Source: Opitutaceae bacterium (GTDB lineage Bacteria > Verrucomicrobiota > Verrucomicrobiia > Opitutales > Opitutaceae). Taken from it: a DNA stretch of 64,000 nt. The first letter of the stretch is position 1. The number at the start of each line of letters is the position of its first letter. Below are positions 43,757 to 54,982 of the stretch, in pieces. The notes under the pieces are model-generated. The model saw nothing but the letters and a program-made list of their open reading frames with translations, made no database searches and was not told where the DNA came from. Both the position numbers and the translations under genes were made by a program. The DNA lies in contig JAHCAZ010000001.1 in assembly GCA_019634615.1 (NCBI GenBank), forward strand, positions 62,001 to 126,000, in the 5' to 3' direction.

Positions 43757-43921
43757 CTGAAACCGCGAAGAACGCGAAGAGGCGCGAAGGCATGTTATTG
43801 GGTAGGGCCCGACCTCAGGGCGGGCCGTTGGGCGTGCGCGGGTCGAACCGTCCGTCCGGAGGCCGGACGCTACCCAATGAGAATTTCTCTTCGCGCCCCT
43901 TCGCGTCCTTCGCGGTTTCAA
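43757..43921. repeat. Nested composite palindrome (outer arms)
   Basis: Outer arms GAAACCGCGAAGAACGCGAA (about 43759-43778) and TTCGCGTCCTTCGCGGTTTC (about 43900-43919) enclose a complete family 3 palindrome. The same outer word occurs unpaired at 38622. Lies in the divergent gap between the propeller and helicase genes. Confidence 0.8.
43797..43878. repeat. Palindromic repeat, family 3 (copy b)
   Basis: Arms 43797-43827 and 43848-43878 (ATTGGGTAGGGCCCGACCTC and its near complement), nested in the larger dyad at 43757-43921. Resembles copy a at 36837. Confidence 0.88.
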
Positions 43922-43976
43922 ATTCGTCGCCTGCGATTGTGCTCCGCTTTCCCGCGCCCTTCCCGTACCCTGCGAC

Positions 43977-45707
<1,731 letters not shown>

Positions 45708-45714
45708 GCCTTTC

Positions 45715-45789
45715 TGTAGCCACGAGCGTGAGCGAGTGGATGCTCGGCGAGCGTTGCGCCCGGGCCACGCGCGCACGCTCGTAGCTACG
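45715..45789. repeat. Palindromic repeat, family 1 (copy d, degenerate)
   Basis: Arms 45715-45739 and 45765-45789. The left arm carries the full core ACGAGCGTGAGCGAGTGG; the right arm is decayed (CCACGCGCGCACGCTCGTAG). Confidence 0.8.
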
Positions 45790-45871
45790 GAACGATGTCA
45801 ACCGCCGCGCGATCGTCACGGTCCAGACCCTTGACAGTCCGGACGCCGCGGCGCTAAAGCCATGGCCCCGT

Positions 45872-46489
45872 ATGGAGCTCGCCCTTGATCAACCGGTCCT
45901 GGTGCTGAACCGCCTCTGGCAGGCGGTGAACATCATCGGCGCGCGGCGGGCGTTCAACCTCCTGGCCCGCGGGCATGCGCAGGTCGTATACAACGACGAG
46001 GACAACTTCCGCACTTTCTCGATGCTGGATTGGATGGATTTCTCGGTGCACAACCCGCCGATGAAGGACATCGAGACCGTGCACACGCCGACCCGCACGA
46101 TCCGGCTGCCGCGGGTGATCCTGCTGACCTTCTTCGACAAGCTGCCCTGCAAGGAGCTGAAGCTGACGCGCAACAACGTCTTCGAGCGCGACAAGAACAC
46201 CTGCCAGTACTGCGCGCGCGTGATGCCGCGCGAGCAGCTCAACCTCGACCACGTCATCCCGCGCCACTACGGCGGCAAGACCACGTGGGAGAACATCGTG
46301 TGCTCGTGCATCCGCTGCAATTCGCACAAGGCCAACCGCCTCCCGCACGAGGCGCACCTGCGCCTGATCCGCAAGCCCGTCCGCCCGAAGTGGCGCCCGG
46401 TGATTTCCCTCGTCCTCGGCAACCAGCACCGCGAGATGTGGAAGGATTTCCTCGATCTGGCGTACTGGAACGTGGAGTTGGATGAATGA
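45872..46489 (+). CDS. HNH endonuclease
   Basis: A 205-residue protein with an HNH core: CxxC C111/C114, D126-H127 in LNLDHVIPRHYGG, N141 in WENIV and a second Cys pair C146/C149 (CSCIRC). Such proteins are common in aquatic bacteria and are usually housekeeping-type nucleases of unknown role. N-terminal half (VLNRLWQAVNIIGARRAFNLL) is a conserved part of this subfamily. No inteins, phage or restriction genes adjoin it. Confidence 0.88.
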   Translation: MELALDQPVLVLNRLWQAVNIIGARRAFNLLARGHAQVVYNDEDNFRTFSMLDWMDFSVHNPPMKDIETVHTPTRTIRLPRVILLTFFDKLPCKELKLTRNNVFERDKNTCQYCARVMPREQLNLDHVIPRHYGGKTTWENIVCSCIRCNSHKANRLPHEAHLRLIRKPVRPKWRPVISLVLGNQHREMWKDFLDLAYWNVELDE

Positions 46490-46557
46490 CGGCGGGCCGC
46501 GGGCGGCCCGAACGTTCAACGCTCAACATTCAACGCTGAACGCTCAAGTGACGGCAG

Positions 46558-46630
46558 GTAGCTACGAGCGTGAGCGAGTGGCCGTTGTGCGCACGCCGCG
46601 TCTCATCCACTCGCTCACGCTCGTAGCTAC
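46558..46630. repeat. Palindromic repeat, family 1 (copy e)
   Basis: Perfect 24-base arms (46558-46581, 46607-46630) with a 25-base loop. Flanked by short words AACGCTGAACGCTCAAG (46532-46548) and GTTAAGCGTTGAGCGTTCC (46662-46680) that form a looser outer dyad. Confidence 0.95.
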
Positions 46631-46705
46631 GCGGTTCGGCGGTGAGCGTTAAAAGTTGCGAGTTAAGCGTTGAGCGTTCCCTGTCCGACGCGGTAGCGTC
46701 GGCCC

Positions 46706-47236
46706 ATGCTCACGACCCTTGTCATGACGGTCATCGGGGCCGATCGCCCCGGTCTGGTGCAATTGGTGGCGGCCCGCGTGGCCGATCACGGCGGCAATTG
46801 GCTGGAGAGCCGCATGTGCCACCTCGGTGGGCAGTTTGCCGGCATCCTGCGGATCGAGGTTTCGGCGGATAAGGCCGAGGCGCTGATGCAGGCGCTGCGG
46901 GGGCTCGAGGCGTCCGGGCTCCAGGTCGTCTTCCACACGGTGAGCGGCACGCCGGTCGCCGTCAGCGGCACGATCGCTTCGCTCGAGCTCGTCGGCCACG
47001 ACCGGCCGGGCATCCTGCGCGCCGTGTCGGCGGTGCTCGCGCAGCACGGGCTCAACGTCGAGGACCTCGCCTCGGAGCGCGTGAGCGCCCCGATGGGCGG
47101 TGGCACGCTGTTCCAGGCGCGGGTGCGGGTGGCGGTGCCGCCGACGGCGAACCTCGCCGCGGTGCGTGCGGACCTGGAGAAAATCGCGTCTGACCTGATG
47201 GTCGACCTGCGGTTGAACCCGGCGGCGGGCAAGTAG
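46706..47236 (+). CDS. Tandem ACT-domain protein (GcvR-like)
   Basis: A 176-residue protein with two ACT domains (MTVIGADRPGLVQLVAARVADHGGN at 8-32 and LELVGHDRPGILRAVSAVLAQHG near 93-115). This is the GcvR/PurU-type arrangement of small amino-acid-binding regulators, including the repressor of glycine cleavage, but a DNA-binding part is absent. The role is regulatory by family; the ligand is not known. Convergent with the small membrane gene. Confidence 0.82.
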   Translation: MLTTLVMTVIGADRPGLVQLVAARVADHGGNWLESRMCHLGGQFAGILRIEVSADKAEALMQALRGLEASGLQVVFHTVSGTPVAVSGTIASLELVGHDRPGILRAVSAVLAQHGLNVEDLASERVSAPMGGGTLFQARVRVAVPPTANLAAVRADLEKIASDLMVDLRLNPAAGK

Positions 47237-47249
47237 CCGCGGTCGGAGG

Positions 47250-47468
47250 TCAGTTCTTCTTGGAGAAATACTGGCGGCCGACCAGCCACACGGCGGCGGC
47301 GGCAACGAGGTCGGTGAACGCCACGCCGAGGCGCAGCGGCAGGGGCAGCTTCACGGGCAGAATGAGGAGCAGCACGGCCCCGAGCACCAGGGCGCTGCAC
47401 ACGATCGTCATCGTGAGTTTCTTGCGGGCGATATCGCCGGCGCGGGGATCGGTGGGCGGGAGGGGCAT
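47250..47468 (-). CDS. Small two-helix membrane protein
   Basis: A 72-residue protein starting MPLPPTDPRAGDIARKK, with hydrophobic segments at about 18-38 and 45-63. It ends 13 bases from the ACT gene stop and its start lies 18 bases downstream of the histidine kinase stop, so it may be an accessory of that operon. Family not recognised. Confidence 0.6.
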   Translation of the reverse strand: MPLPPTDPRAGDIARKKLTMTIVCSALVLGAVLLLILPVKLPLPLRLGVAFTDLVAAAAVWLVGRQYFSKKN

Positions 47469-47486
47469 GGGAGAGTGGGCTAGACG

Positions 47487-49187
47487 CTACCGCGCGAGGG
47501 GGAGGTTGAGGCGCAGGGTGGTGCCGGTGGGGCCGGTGGCGACGAGGACGATGTCGCCGTGGTGGCTGAGCATGACGCGCTTGGCGATGGCGAGGCCGAG
47601 ACCAGTGCCACCTTCGCGGCCGGAGAGGAAGGAGTCGAAGATGCGGTCGCGGATGCCCGCCGCGATGCCGCTGCCCGTGTCGGCGACATCGAGCGTGGCC
47701 TGGCCGGATTCGGCCCCGAGCGTCAGCGTGAGCGTGCCGCCGGCCGGCATGGCCTGCATGGCGTTGAGGATGACGTTGAGGAGCACCTGCTGGAGCTGGC
47801 CCTTGTGGGCGTCGACCAGCGGGGCGCGGGCGGGCGGGTCGAAGCGGACCTGGACCTTGGCCTGCGCGAGCTTGAGGCGCACGAGGAGCAGGGTGTCGTT
47901 GACGATCTCGGCGAGCGACCAGCGCGAGTGGAGGCTTTGGGGCGCCTTGCCGAACTGGAGGACGCGGGTGACGATGCCCTCGAGCTGGTCGAGCTTCTCG
48001 TTGATGATGCGCAGGTCGGTCCGGCGCGGGTCGTCGGGCGCGAAGTCGAGGCCGAGCCCGCCGTGCAGGAGCTTGAGCACGGTGAGCGGATTGCGGATCT
48101 CGTGGGCGATCTCGGCCGCGAGCAGGCCGAGGGTCGTGAGCTGCTCGCTCTTGCGGAGCGTCTCCTCGCTGCGGAAGACGCGCGCATAAAGGCGGGTGTT
48201 CTGCAGGGCGACGGCGCCGAGGCTGGCGAGGGCGGCGGCGAGGCGCTTGGCGTCGTTGTCAAAGCGGTGCACGCGGCCGCTGTACACCGCGAGGGCGCCG
48301 AGGGTCTCCTGCTCGTAGATGAGCGGGGTGATGAGGACGGAGTGCAGGCCGGGGTCGCTCGGGAGGTCGGCCAGGCCGCGGAACTCGGGCGACTGCACGT
48401 CGGCAAACTCGGTCTGCCGGCGGGTGTTGAGCGTGGCGCCAGCCAGGCAGGTCGCGACCGCGAGGTCACCCGCGGGCGCGGCCATCGGGCGGGCCGCGTT
48501 CAACGAGACACAGCGGAGGGTCTCGTGGGCCGGATCCTGCAGGAGCAGCGTGGCGGTCTCGGCGCCCAGCATCAGGCGCGCATCGCGCACGATGGTGTCG
48601 AACAGCTCCTGCGGCTCGAACTTGGCGACCAGCGCCTGGCCGGTGGTGATGAGCGTCTCGAGCTGGCGGGCCTTGCCCTGCAGGTGCTCGAGGAGCCAGA
48701 GGCGGCGCAGCGATCGGGTGGCCTCGTCGGCGAGGGCCACCAGGGTTGCAAGGTCCGCGGGCGCGAATCCGTGCTTCCGGCGGTGATCGAGGAAGACGAC
48801 CCCGAGCACCTGGTCGTCGGCCGCCAGCGGCGCCGCCATCTGGCACCGGACGCGATCGTGCACGGCACGGTAACGGGCGTCGGTGGTCACGTCGGCGACC
48901 AGCACGGGCTGGGTGTGCAGGGCGACCCAGCCGGGCAGGCCCTGGCCGAGGTCGAAGGTCAGGCCGTCAGCATCGGCGAGGGCGTGGCTCGCCTCGACCT
49001 CGAGGCGGTTCGTGTCGGGGTTGAACAGGAGCAGCGCCCCGCTGTCCGCCCTGACCGCCCGGGCCATGATGGCGAGCGCTTCCTGGGCCGCCACGGTGGC
49101 CGCAAGTTCGCGGTTCGCAAGCGTGGCGATCGCGTAGAGAAAGTCCGAGACCGGAACGGTGCTGGGTTTCGCCGAGGATTTTGCCAC
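47487..49187 (-). CDS. Soluble GAF-GAF sensor histidine kinase
   Basis: A 566-residue kinase without any membrane segment. Two GAF domains (about 15-165 and 185-335) precede a HisKA helix with the phospho-accepting H362 in AEIAHEIRNPLTVLK, then HATPase motifs N-box (LLNVILNAMQAM), G1 (DTGSGI) and G2 (GGTGLGLAIAKRV). Phosphotransfer partner is not encoded nearby: no response regulator is present. GAF domains could bind a small molecule or nucleotide; the ligand is not evident. Confidence 0.92.
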   Translation of the reverse strand: MAKSSAKPSTVPVSDFLYAIATLANRELAATVAAQEALAIMARAVRADSGALLLFNPDTNRLEVEASHALADADGLTFDLGQGLPGWVALHTQPVLVADVTTDARYRAVHDRVRCQMAAPLAADDQVLGVVFLDHRRKHGFAPADLATLVALADEATRSLRRLWLLEHLQGKARQLETLITTGQALVAKFEPQELFDTIVRDARLMLGAETATLLLQDPAHETLRCVSLNAARPMAAPAGDLAVATCLAGATLNTRRQTEFADVQSPEFRGLADLPSDPGLHSVLITPLIYEQETLGALAVYSGRVHRFDNDAKRLAAALASLGAVALQNTRLYARVFRSEETLRKSEQLTTLGLLAAEIAHEIRNPLTVLKLLHGGLGLDFAPDDPRRTDLRIINEKLDQLEGIVTRVLQFGKAPQSLHSRWSLAEIVNDTLLLVRLKLAQAKVQVRFDPPARAPLVDAHKGQLQQVLLNVILNAMQAMPAGGTLTLTLGAESGQATLDVADTGSGIAAGIRDRIFDSFLSGREGGTGLGLAIAKRVMLSHHGDIVLVATGPTGTTLRLNLPLAR

Positions 49188-49267
49188 GACGGGCAGTTAT
49201 GAGCGATACGCCTTCATTGGCCAGATATTCTCCGGCCTTTCCGGTTTCCGGTATCCCCCATCCGAAA

Positions 49268-52066
49268 TCACTTCGCCGGTGCTTCCGGTTCCGCCGGCTT
49301 GATCACCTCGGCGAGCGTGTCGCGCAGCGTGTGCAGCCGCGCCGTGTCGGCGGGGCGGGCGGGGTCGGAGCTCTCGATGTAGAACGTGTCGAGGGCGACG
49401 CCGCGCTCGGTGCCGATGCGGGCGAAGGTGATGTCGAAGCCCTGGTCGGAGATGGTTTTGGCCAGCCGGTAGAGGAGGCCGATCTGGTCGCGGGCCTGGA
49501 TGTCGACGATCGTGCGCTCCATCGAGAGCTCGTGGTAAACCTCGACCGTCGGCGGGAACGAGGTGTGAGGGCCGGCGGCGGCACCCGGGGCGTAGCGGCT
49601 GGTGTACTTCTTGGCCTGCGTGAGGATCTCCGGGTAGAGGTCGCGGTTGGTGACGAGGGCGGACTCGATCGTCTTGGCGAAGAGCTCCTGGGCGTTGGCG
49701 CTCTGGACGACGCCGCGGCCGGGCTCGACGACGTAGAAGGTGTCGATGGCGATGTGGTCGGAGCGCGAGATGACCTTGGCGCCGAGGATGGAGAGGCCGG
49801 CGACGCTGAAGGCGCCGGCGAGCTTGTAGAAGAGGCCGGCGCGGTCCCAGGTGACGACGTTGACGATGGTGAGCGAACGGTTGAGGTCGTCCTTCCAGTC
49901 GATCACGGGCTTGAGGGTGCCGACGGAGTCCGCGGTGGAGATGGACTTCAACAGGCGGTTGACCATCGAGATGTGCAGGGAGATCTCGGCGGCGTCGGTG
50001 TGGACGAAGTAGCGCTCGGGCAGGAGGCCGAAGTGGGCGGTGATCTCCTCGGAGCTGATGCCGGGGATGGTCTGCGCGATGAGTTCCTGTTGGATCATGA
50101 GCTTTCTCTCCTGATAGCTGGCGTGGACGGCTTCGCCAAGTTTCAAGCGCTCGAGGGTGGAGCGGAAAAGGCTGGTGTGGAGGGTGTCCTTGTAACTGTT
50201 CCACAGGCTCGCCGCGGTGCCGCGGGCGTCGCAGAAGGTGTGGACGTAGAGATAGCGGAGCTGTTCGTCATCCTCGACGATCTCGGCAAAGGCGGCGGCG
50301 GTCTGGGGGTCATCAACGTCACGCTTCTGCCAGAATCGTGCCATGATGAGATGATTTTTGATGACGAAGGACACGACCTTTTTCATCCGCGGCGGGATGT
50401 TCTGGCGGTCCATGATCGGCCCGGCGATGCGGACGCCGCTCTCGGCGTGGCCCTGGATGCCCTCGGCCTTGCCGATGTCGTGCAGGAGGAGGATCAGGTA
50501 GAGCAGGTCGGGGTCGGCGGTCTCGTGCAGGGCCTCGCGGTATTTGAGCGTGATGGGCTCGGCCTGGGTGAAGATGCGGTCGAGCTCGCGGATCGTGTTC
50601 AGCACGTGCACGTCGGCCGTGTACCGGTGGTAGAACTCGTGCTGCACCATGCACGTAAGCTTATCGAATTCCGGTATGAACCGGCCGAGGACGCCCAGCT
50701 CATGCATCAGGCTGAGGGTGGGGTGGACCTCGCCGGGCTGGGAGAGGATGGCGCGGAAGCTGGTGTTGGCGTCGGGGGAGTTGACGATCGCCGGGGTGAT
50801 GAGGGGGAGGCTGGCCCGGATGAGCTGGGTCAGGTGGATGTCGGGCGCGCAGTCGAGCTGCTGGCAATGCCGGAAGACGCGCACGAGGCGGTTGGGATCC
50901 TCCTGAAAGACGTCGGGCTTCTCCGCGGCGAGTTCGCGGCCGCGGAGGACGAAGCCGTCGATGCGCTTGGTGCGCTGGTTGCGCTGGGCGCGGAGGATGT
51001 CGCGGAACGAGATCTTGATGCCGCCGGTGCGCTCGAGGCCGAGGGCGAGGCGGCTTTCGACGAGCTTGGAGATGCGGTGGATCGTGTTCGCCGCCCGGTA
51101 GTAGTCCTCCATGAACCGCTCGACCCGCTGGAGGGCGCCGGGCTGGGTGTAGCCGAGGCTGATGGAGATGCGGTTCTGGCTGTCGAGGTCGAGGAGGTCG
51201 GTCGGGCGCTTGACGAGGAAGTGCAGCTCGTTGCGCACGCGCAGGAGGAAGTCGTAGGCCTGGCTGAACGCCTCGATGTCGGCGAGCGGCAGGTAGTTCT
51301 GCGTGGCCAGCTCCTCCATCGTGGTGATGCCAAGTTTCACCCGGGCCATCCACAGGGTGTTCTGGTAATCGCGCAGGCCGCCGACGCCGTTCTTGATGTC
51401 GGGTTCCTGCAGGAAGACCGTGTCCCCGAACTTGGTGCGGCGGGCGACCTGGTCGTCGAGCCGGGCGGCGATGTAGCTCTTGGGGTCCTCGGTGGTGAAG
51501 TAGCTGCGGTAGGCCGACGCGAAGTTCTCGTACAGCACGGCCGAGCCGGCGATCAGGCGGGATTCGAGCAGGGCGGTCTTGGTCTGGATGTCCTTGCGGG
51601 CCTCGACGAAGACCTCGTCGACGTTGCGGGTGGAGTGGCCGACCTTCAGGTCACAGTCCCACAACGGGTAGAGAATCTCGTTGGTCAGGTGCTCCTGGAG
51701 GGTCTTGACGAGGGCTGGCTTCGTCTTGGCCGGGAAGAGGAACATGATGTCCACGTCGCTGCGCGGGCTGAGTTCCCCGCGGCCGTAGCCGCCGAGGGCG
51801 ACCAGGGCGACGGGGGCGGGCGGGTTGCCGTGGCGGCCCTGGTAGGTGTGGAGGGCGTGGGCGAAGAGGCGGCGGAGCAGCTCGTCCACGCGGGCGGCCC
51901 GGGCCCGCACGACGGCGAAACCCGAAGCCCCGGCCGCGTGGTGCTCCCGGAGAGCGGCGTCCTCCGCCTGCAGGAAGGCCCGGCAGACAGCGAGGCGCTC
52001 CGCGGGATCGATATCGCCGGGGAGGGCCAGCACGGTGCGGGCGGGGGGCACGGGGAGGGCGGACAT
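49268..52066 (-). CDS. glnD: Bifunctional [protein-PII] uridylyltransferase GlnD
   Basis: A 932-residue enzyme that adds and removes UMP on PII in response to glutamine. Nucleotidyltransferase motif LGGYGRGELSPRSDVDIMFL (91-110, with D104 and D106), a helical linker, an HD domain (LLLHDIGKAEGIQGHAESG, near residue 490) and two C-terminal ACT domains (VNVVTWDRAGLFYKLAG and IVDIQARDQIGLLYRLAK). The start at 52066 begins after an unrelated leader. Divergent from valS. Confidence 0.95.
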   Translation of the reverse strand: MSALPVPPARTVLALPGDIDPAERLAVCRAFLQAEDAALREHHAAGASGFAVVRARAARVDELLRRLFAHALHTYQGRHGNPPAPVALVALGGYGRGELSPRSDVDIMFLFPAKTKPALVKTLQEHLTNEILYPLWDCDLKVGHSTRNVDEVFVEARKDIQTKTALLESRLIAGSAVLYENFASAYRSYFTTEDPKSYIAARLDDQVARRTKFGDTVFLQEPDIKNGVGGLRDYQNTLWMARVKLGITTMEELATQNYLPLADIEAFSQAYDFLLRVRNELHFLVKRPTDLLDLDSQNRISISLGYTQPGALQRVERFMEDYYRAANTIHRISKLVESRLALGLERTGGIKISFRDILRAQRNQRTKRIDGFVLRGRELAAEKPDVFQEDPNRLVRVFRHCQQLDCAPDIHLTQLIRASLPLITPAIVNSPDANTSFRAILSQPGEVHPTLSLMHELGVLGRFIPEFDKLTCMVQHEFYHRYTADVHVLNTIRELDRIFTQAEPITLKYREALHETADPDLLYLILLLHDIGKAEGIQGHAESGVRIAGPIMDRQNIPPRMKKVVSFVIKNHLIMARFWQKRDVDDPQTAAAFAEIVEDDEQLRYLYVHTFCDARGTAASLWNSYKDTLHTSLFRSTLERLKLGEAVHASYQERKLMIQQELIAQTIPGISSEEITAHFGLLPERYFVHTDAAEISLHISMVNRLLKSISTADSVGTLKPVIDWKDDLNRSLTIVNVVTWDRAGLFYKLAGAFSVAGLSILGAKVISRSDHIAIDTFYVVEPGRGVVQSANAQELFAKTIESALVTNRDLYPEILTQAKKYTSRYAPGAAAGPHTSFPPTVEVYHELSMERTIVDIQARDQIGLLYRLAKTISDQGFDITFARIGTERGVALDTFYIESSDPARPADTARLHTLRDTLAEVIKPAEPEAPAK

Positions 52067-52176
52067 GGGAGGAGGCAGGAGTGAAGCCAAAAACCCGCGG
52101 TCGGCGAGGGGATTTAACCACTTGCCTCGCGCCGCCCTGCGCGGTTTTCTCCGCGGTTCATATCCCGCAACCACCC

Positions 52177-54912
52177 ATGGCCGAAATCAGCAAGAGTTAC
52201 GATCCGCACGAGGTTGAGCAGAAATGGTATGCCGCCTGGGAGTCCGCGGGCGCCTTTGCGGGACGCGTCAACCCGGCCAAGCGACCCTACACGATCATGA
52301 TCCCGCCGCCCAACGTGACGGGCGTGCTGACGATGGGGCACGTGCTCAACAACACGTTGCAGGACATCCTGATCCGTCGCGCCCGCCTGCAGGGCCAGGA
52401 GGCGCTTTGGCTGCCGGGCACCGACCATGCCGGCATCGCCACGCAGACCGTGGTCGAGCGCGAACTGCGCAAGCAGAAGGTCCACCGCCGCGACCTCGGC
52501 CGCGACAAATTCCTCGCCAAGGTCTGGGAATGGCGCGAGGAGAAGGGCGGCATCATCCTCAAGCAGCTGCGCGCCCTCGGCGCCTCCTGCGACTGGGAGC
52601 GGACGCAGTTCACCATGGACCCGCATTACTCGCGGGCGGTGCTCAACGTCTTCGTCGACCTCTTCGCCAAGGGCCACATCTACCGCGGCAAGCGCATGGT
52701 GAACTGGTGCCCGGTGTCGCTCACCGCCCTCTCCGACGAGGAGGTCATCATGAAGCCGGTCAAGGGCCACCTCTACCAGGTGCGCTACGAGATCGTGGAC
52801 CGCCCCGGCGAGTACATCACCGTCAAGACCACCCGCCCCGAGACGATCCCGGGCGACGTGGCCATCGCCGTGCACCCCGAGGACCCCCGCTACACCGCGC
52901 TCCTCGGCCGCAAGGTGCGCCGCCCGCTCGGGCCCGCGGCGGAGATCCCGATCATCGCCGACGCGATGGTGGACAAGGAATTCGGCTCCGGCGCGCTCAA
53001 GATCACCCCGGCCCACGACAAGGTCGACTTCGAGATCGGCCAGCGCCACAAGCTCCCGCCCATCGACGTGCTCAACGCCGACGGCACGTTGAACGAACTC
53101 GCCGGCCCCGAGCTCGCCGGCCTCGACCGCTTCGCCGGCCGCAAGCGCGCCGCCGAGCTGCTCAAGGAGCGCGGCGCCCTCATGCAGGAGGAGGCCTACG
53201 AGAACAACGTGGGCTACTCCGAGCGCGCCGACGTGCCGATCGAGCCCCGCCTCACCTGGCAGTGGTGGCTCAGGTACCCGCGCATCGAGGAGGCCAAGGC
53301 CGCCGTGCGCGATGGCCACATCCGTTTCCACCCCGAGCGCTGGTCCAAGGTCTACCTCCACTGGCTCGAGAACATCCAGGACTGGTGCATCAGCCGCCAA
53401 CTCTGGTGGGGCCACCGCATCCCCGTCTGGTACCGCGCCGGCCTCGACAAGGAAAAGCTCACCGAGGCCGACCTGCGCGACCCGGAAAAGGTGCACGTCT
53501 CGCTCGACGGCCCCGCCGACAAGACCGGCTGGGTGCAGGAGGAGGACGTCCTCGACACCTGGGCTTCGTCCTGGCTCTGGCCGCTCGCGACGCTCGGCTG
53601 GCCCGATCAGGCGGCCATGGGCAAGTCCGGCTACAACTATTTCTACCCGACCAGCACGCTCGTCACGGGCCCGGACATCATCTTCTTCTGGGTCGCCCGC
53701 ATGATCATGGCCGGCCTCGAGTACGCCAACCCCGGCCAGCCGATCGAAAAACGCATCCCGTTCCGCGACGTTTATTTCACGGGCATCATCCGCGATTCCC
53801 TCGGCCGCAAGATGTCGAAGTCCCTCGGCAATTCGCCCGACCCGCTCGATCTCATCGCCAAGTACGGCGCCGACGGCCTCCGCTTCGGCATCGTGTCCAT
53901 CGCGCCGCAGGGCCAGGACATCCGTTTCCAGGAAGACCGGATCGAGGGCGGCAAGAACTTCTGCAACAAGCTCTGGAACGCCTGCCGCTTCCGGCAGATG
54001 AGCGGCGAGATGGCCGACAACTCCTCGGCCTCGGCGATCCTCGGCCGCTTCAATCCCGCCTGCTTCGACGCCGACGACCACGCGATCCTCGATCGCCTCT
54101 TCGCCACGACGCGCGAGGTGGACCGCTGCTTCGGGCAGTTCGAGTTCAGCGCCGCCGTGCAGGCGATCTACGGTTTCTTCTGGAACGATTTCTGCGACTG
54201 GTACGTCGAGGTCTCGAAGGCCAAGCTCCAGGACCCCGCGCTCAAGGCCAATTGCCTCGCCATCCAGGACCTCGTGCTGCGGCAGACCCTGCTGCTGCTG
54301 CACCCGTTCACGCCCTTCATCACCGAGGAACTCTGGCGCATGCTCGGCTACGGGGCCGAGGGTTCATTCATCAGCCAGGCCGGCTACGATGACGCTTCGA
54401 GCCTTGCCAACGCCGGCGTGCTCCACGGCCTCCATCTCAACATGGACGCTGCCGCCGAGGTGGCGCAGATCAAGCAGACCGTCTCCCTTCTCCGCGCCCT
54501 GAAGGCGGAGCAGGGCGAGGCGGCGAAGAAGGACTGCGAGTTCGTGGTCGAGTGCGCCGACCGGCAGTGGGACACCATTGCCGCCAACCTGGCGAAACTG
54601 AAGCGCATGGTGGGCGCGGCCAGCATCACGCGCGGGGCGATGTCGCCCAACGCGCCGGTCTGCGTCACGGCCCACGGTTCGTGGAATCTCATCCGCCAGC
54701 TCAAGGGCGCCGACATCGCGGCCGAGAAGGCCCGGCTCGCCAAGGAGATCGAGGCCCTGGCGAAGCACATCGCCGGCACCGAGGCGCGCCTCGGCAACGA
54801 GGCCTTCGTGAGCAAGGCCCCGCCGGCCGTCATCGCGGGCGCCCGCAAGCAACTCGCCGACCAGCAGGCCAAGCGGGCCGAGCTCGAGCGGCTGCTCAAG
54901 TCGCTGGGGTAA
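52177..54912 (+). CDS. valS: Valyl-tRNA synthetase
   Basis: A 911-residue class I synthetase. The HIGH motif is TMGH in PPNVTGVLTMGHVLNN, so the first histidine is a threonine. KMSKS is GRKMSKSLGN; editing domain signature KTTRPETIPGDVAIAV; C-terminal coiled coil (KEIEALAKHIAGTEARLG to LERLLKSLG). The start at 52177 (MAEISKSYDP) is the family start. Divergent from glnD with a 110-base gap. Confidence 0.96.
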   Translation: MAEISKSYDPHEVEQKWYAAWESAGAFAGRVNPAKRPYTIMIPPPNVTGVLTMGHVLNNTLQDILIRRARLQGQEALWLPGTDHAGIATQTVVERELRKQKVHRRDLGRDKFLAKVWEWREEKGGIILKQLRALGASCDWERTQFTMDPHYSRAVLNVFVDLFAKGHIYRGKRMVNWCPVSLTALSDEEVIMKPVKGHLYQVRYEIVDRPGEYITVKTTRPETIPGDVAIAVHPEDPRYTALLGRKVRRPLGPAAEIPIIADAMVDKEFGSGALKITPAHDKVDFEIGQRHKLPPIDVLNADGTLNELAGPELAGLDRFAGRKRAAELLKERGALMQEEAYENNVGYSERADVPIEPRLTWQWWLRYPRIEEAKAAVRDGHIRFHPERWSKVYLHWLENIQDWCISRQLWWGHRIPVWYRAGLDKEKLTEADLRDPEKVHVSLDGPADKTGWVQEEDVLDTWASSWLWPLATLGWPDQAAMGKSGYNYFYPTSTLVTGPDIIFFWVARMIMAGLEYANPGQPIEKRIPFRDVYFTGIIRDSLGRKMSKSLGNSPDPLDLIAKYGADGLRFGIVSIAPQGQDIRFQEDRIEGGKNFCNKLWNACRFRQMSGEMADNSSASAILGRFNPACFDADDHAILDRLFATTREVDRCFGQFEFSAAVQAIYGFFWNDFCDWYVEVSKAKLQDPALKANCLAIQDLVLRQTLLLLHPFTPFITEELWRMLGYGAEGSFISQAGYDDASSLANAGVLHGLHLNMDAAAEVAQIKQTVSLLRALKAEQGEAAKKDCEFVVECADRQWDTIAANLAKLKRMVGAASITRGAMSPNAPVCVTAHGSWNLIRQLKGADIAAEKARLAKEIEALAKHIAGTEARLGNEAFVSKAPPAVIAGARKQLADQQAKRAELERLLKSLG

Positions 54913-54982
54913 GTGGCGAAGGAGGTTTAGCCGATTTGGTGTAGGACCGGTGGCTTGCGCTGGCGGCTGGTCGGGCTTGCCT

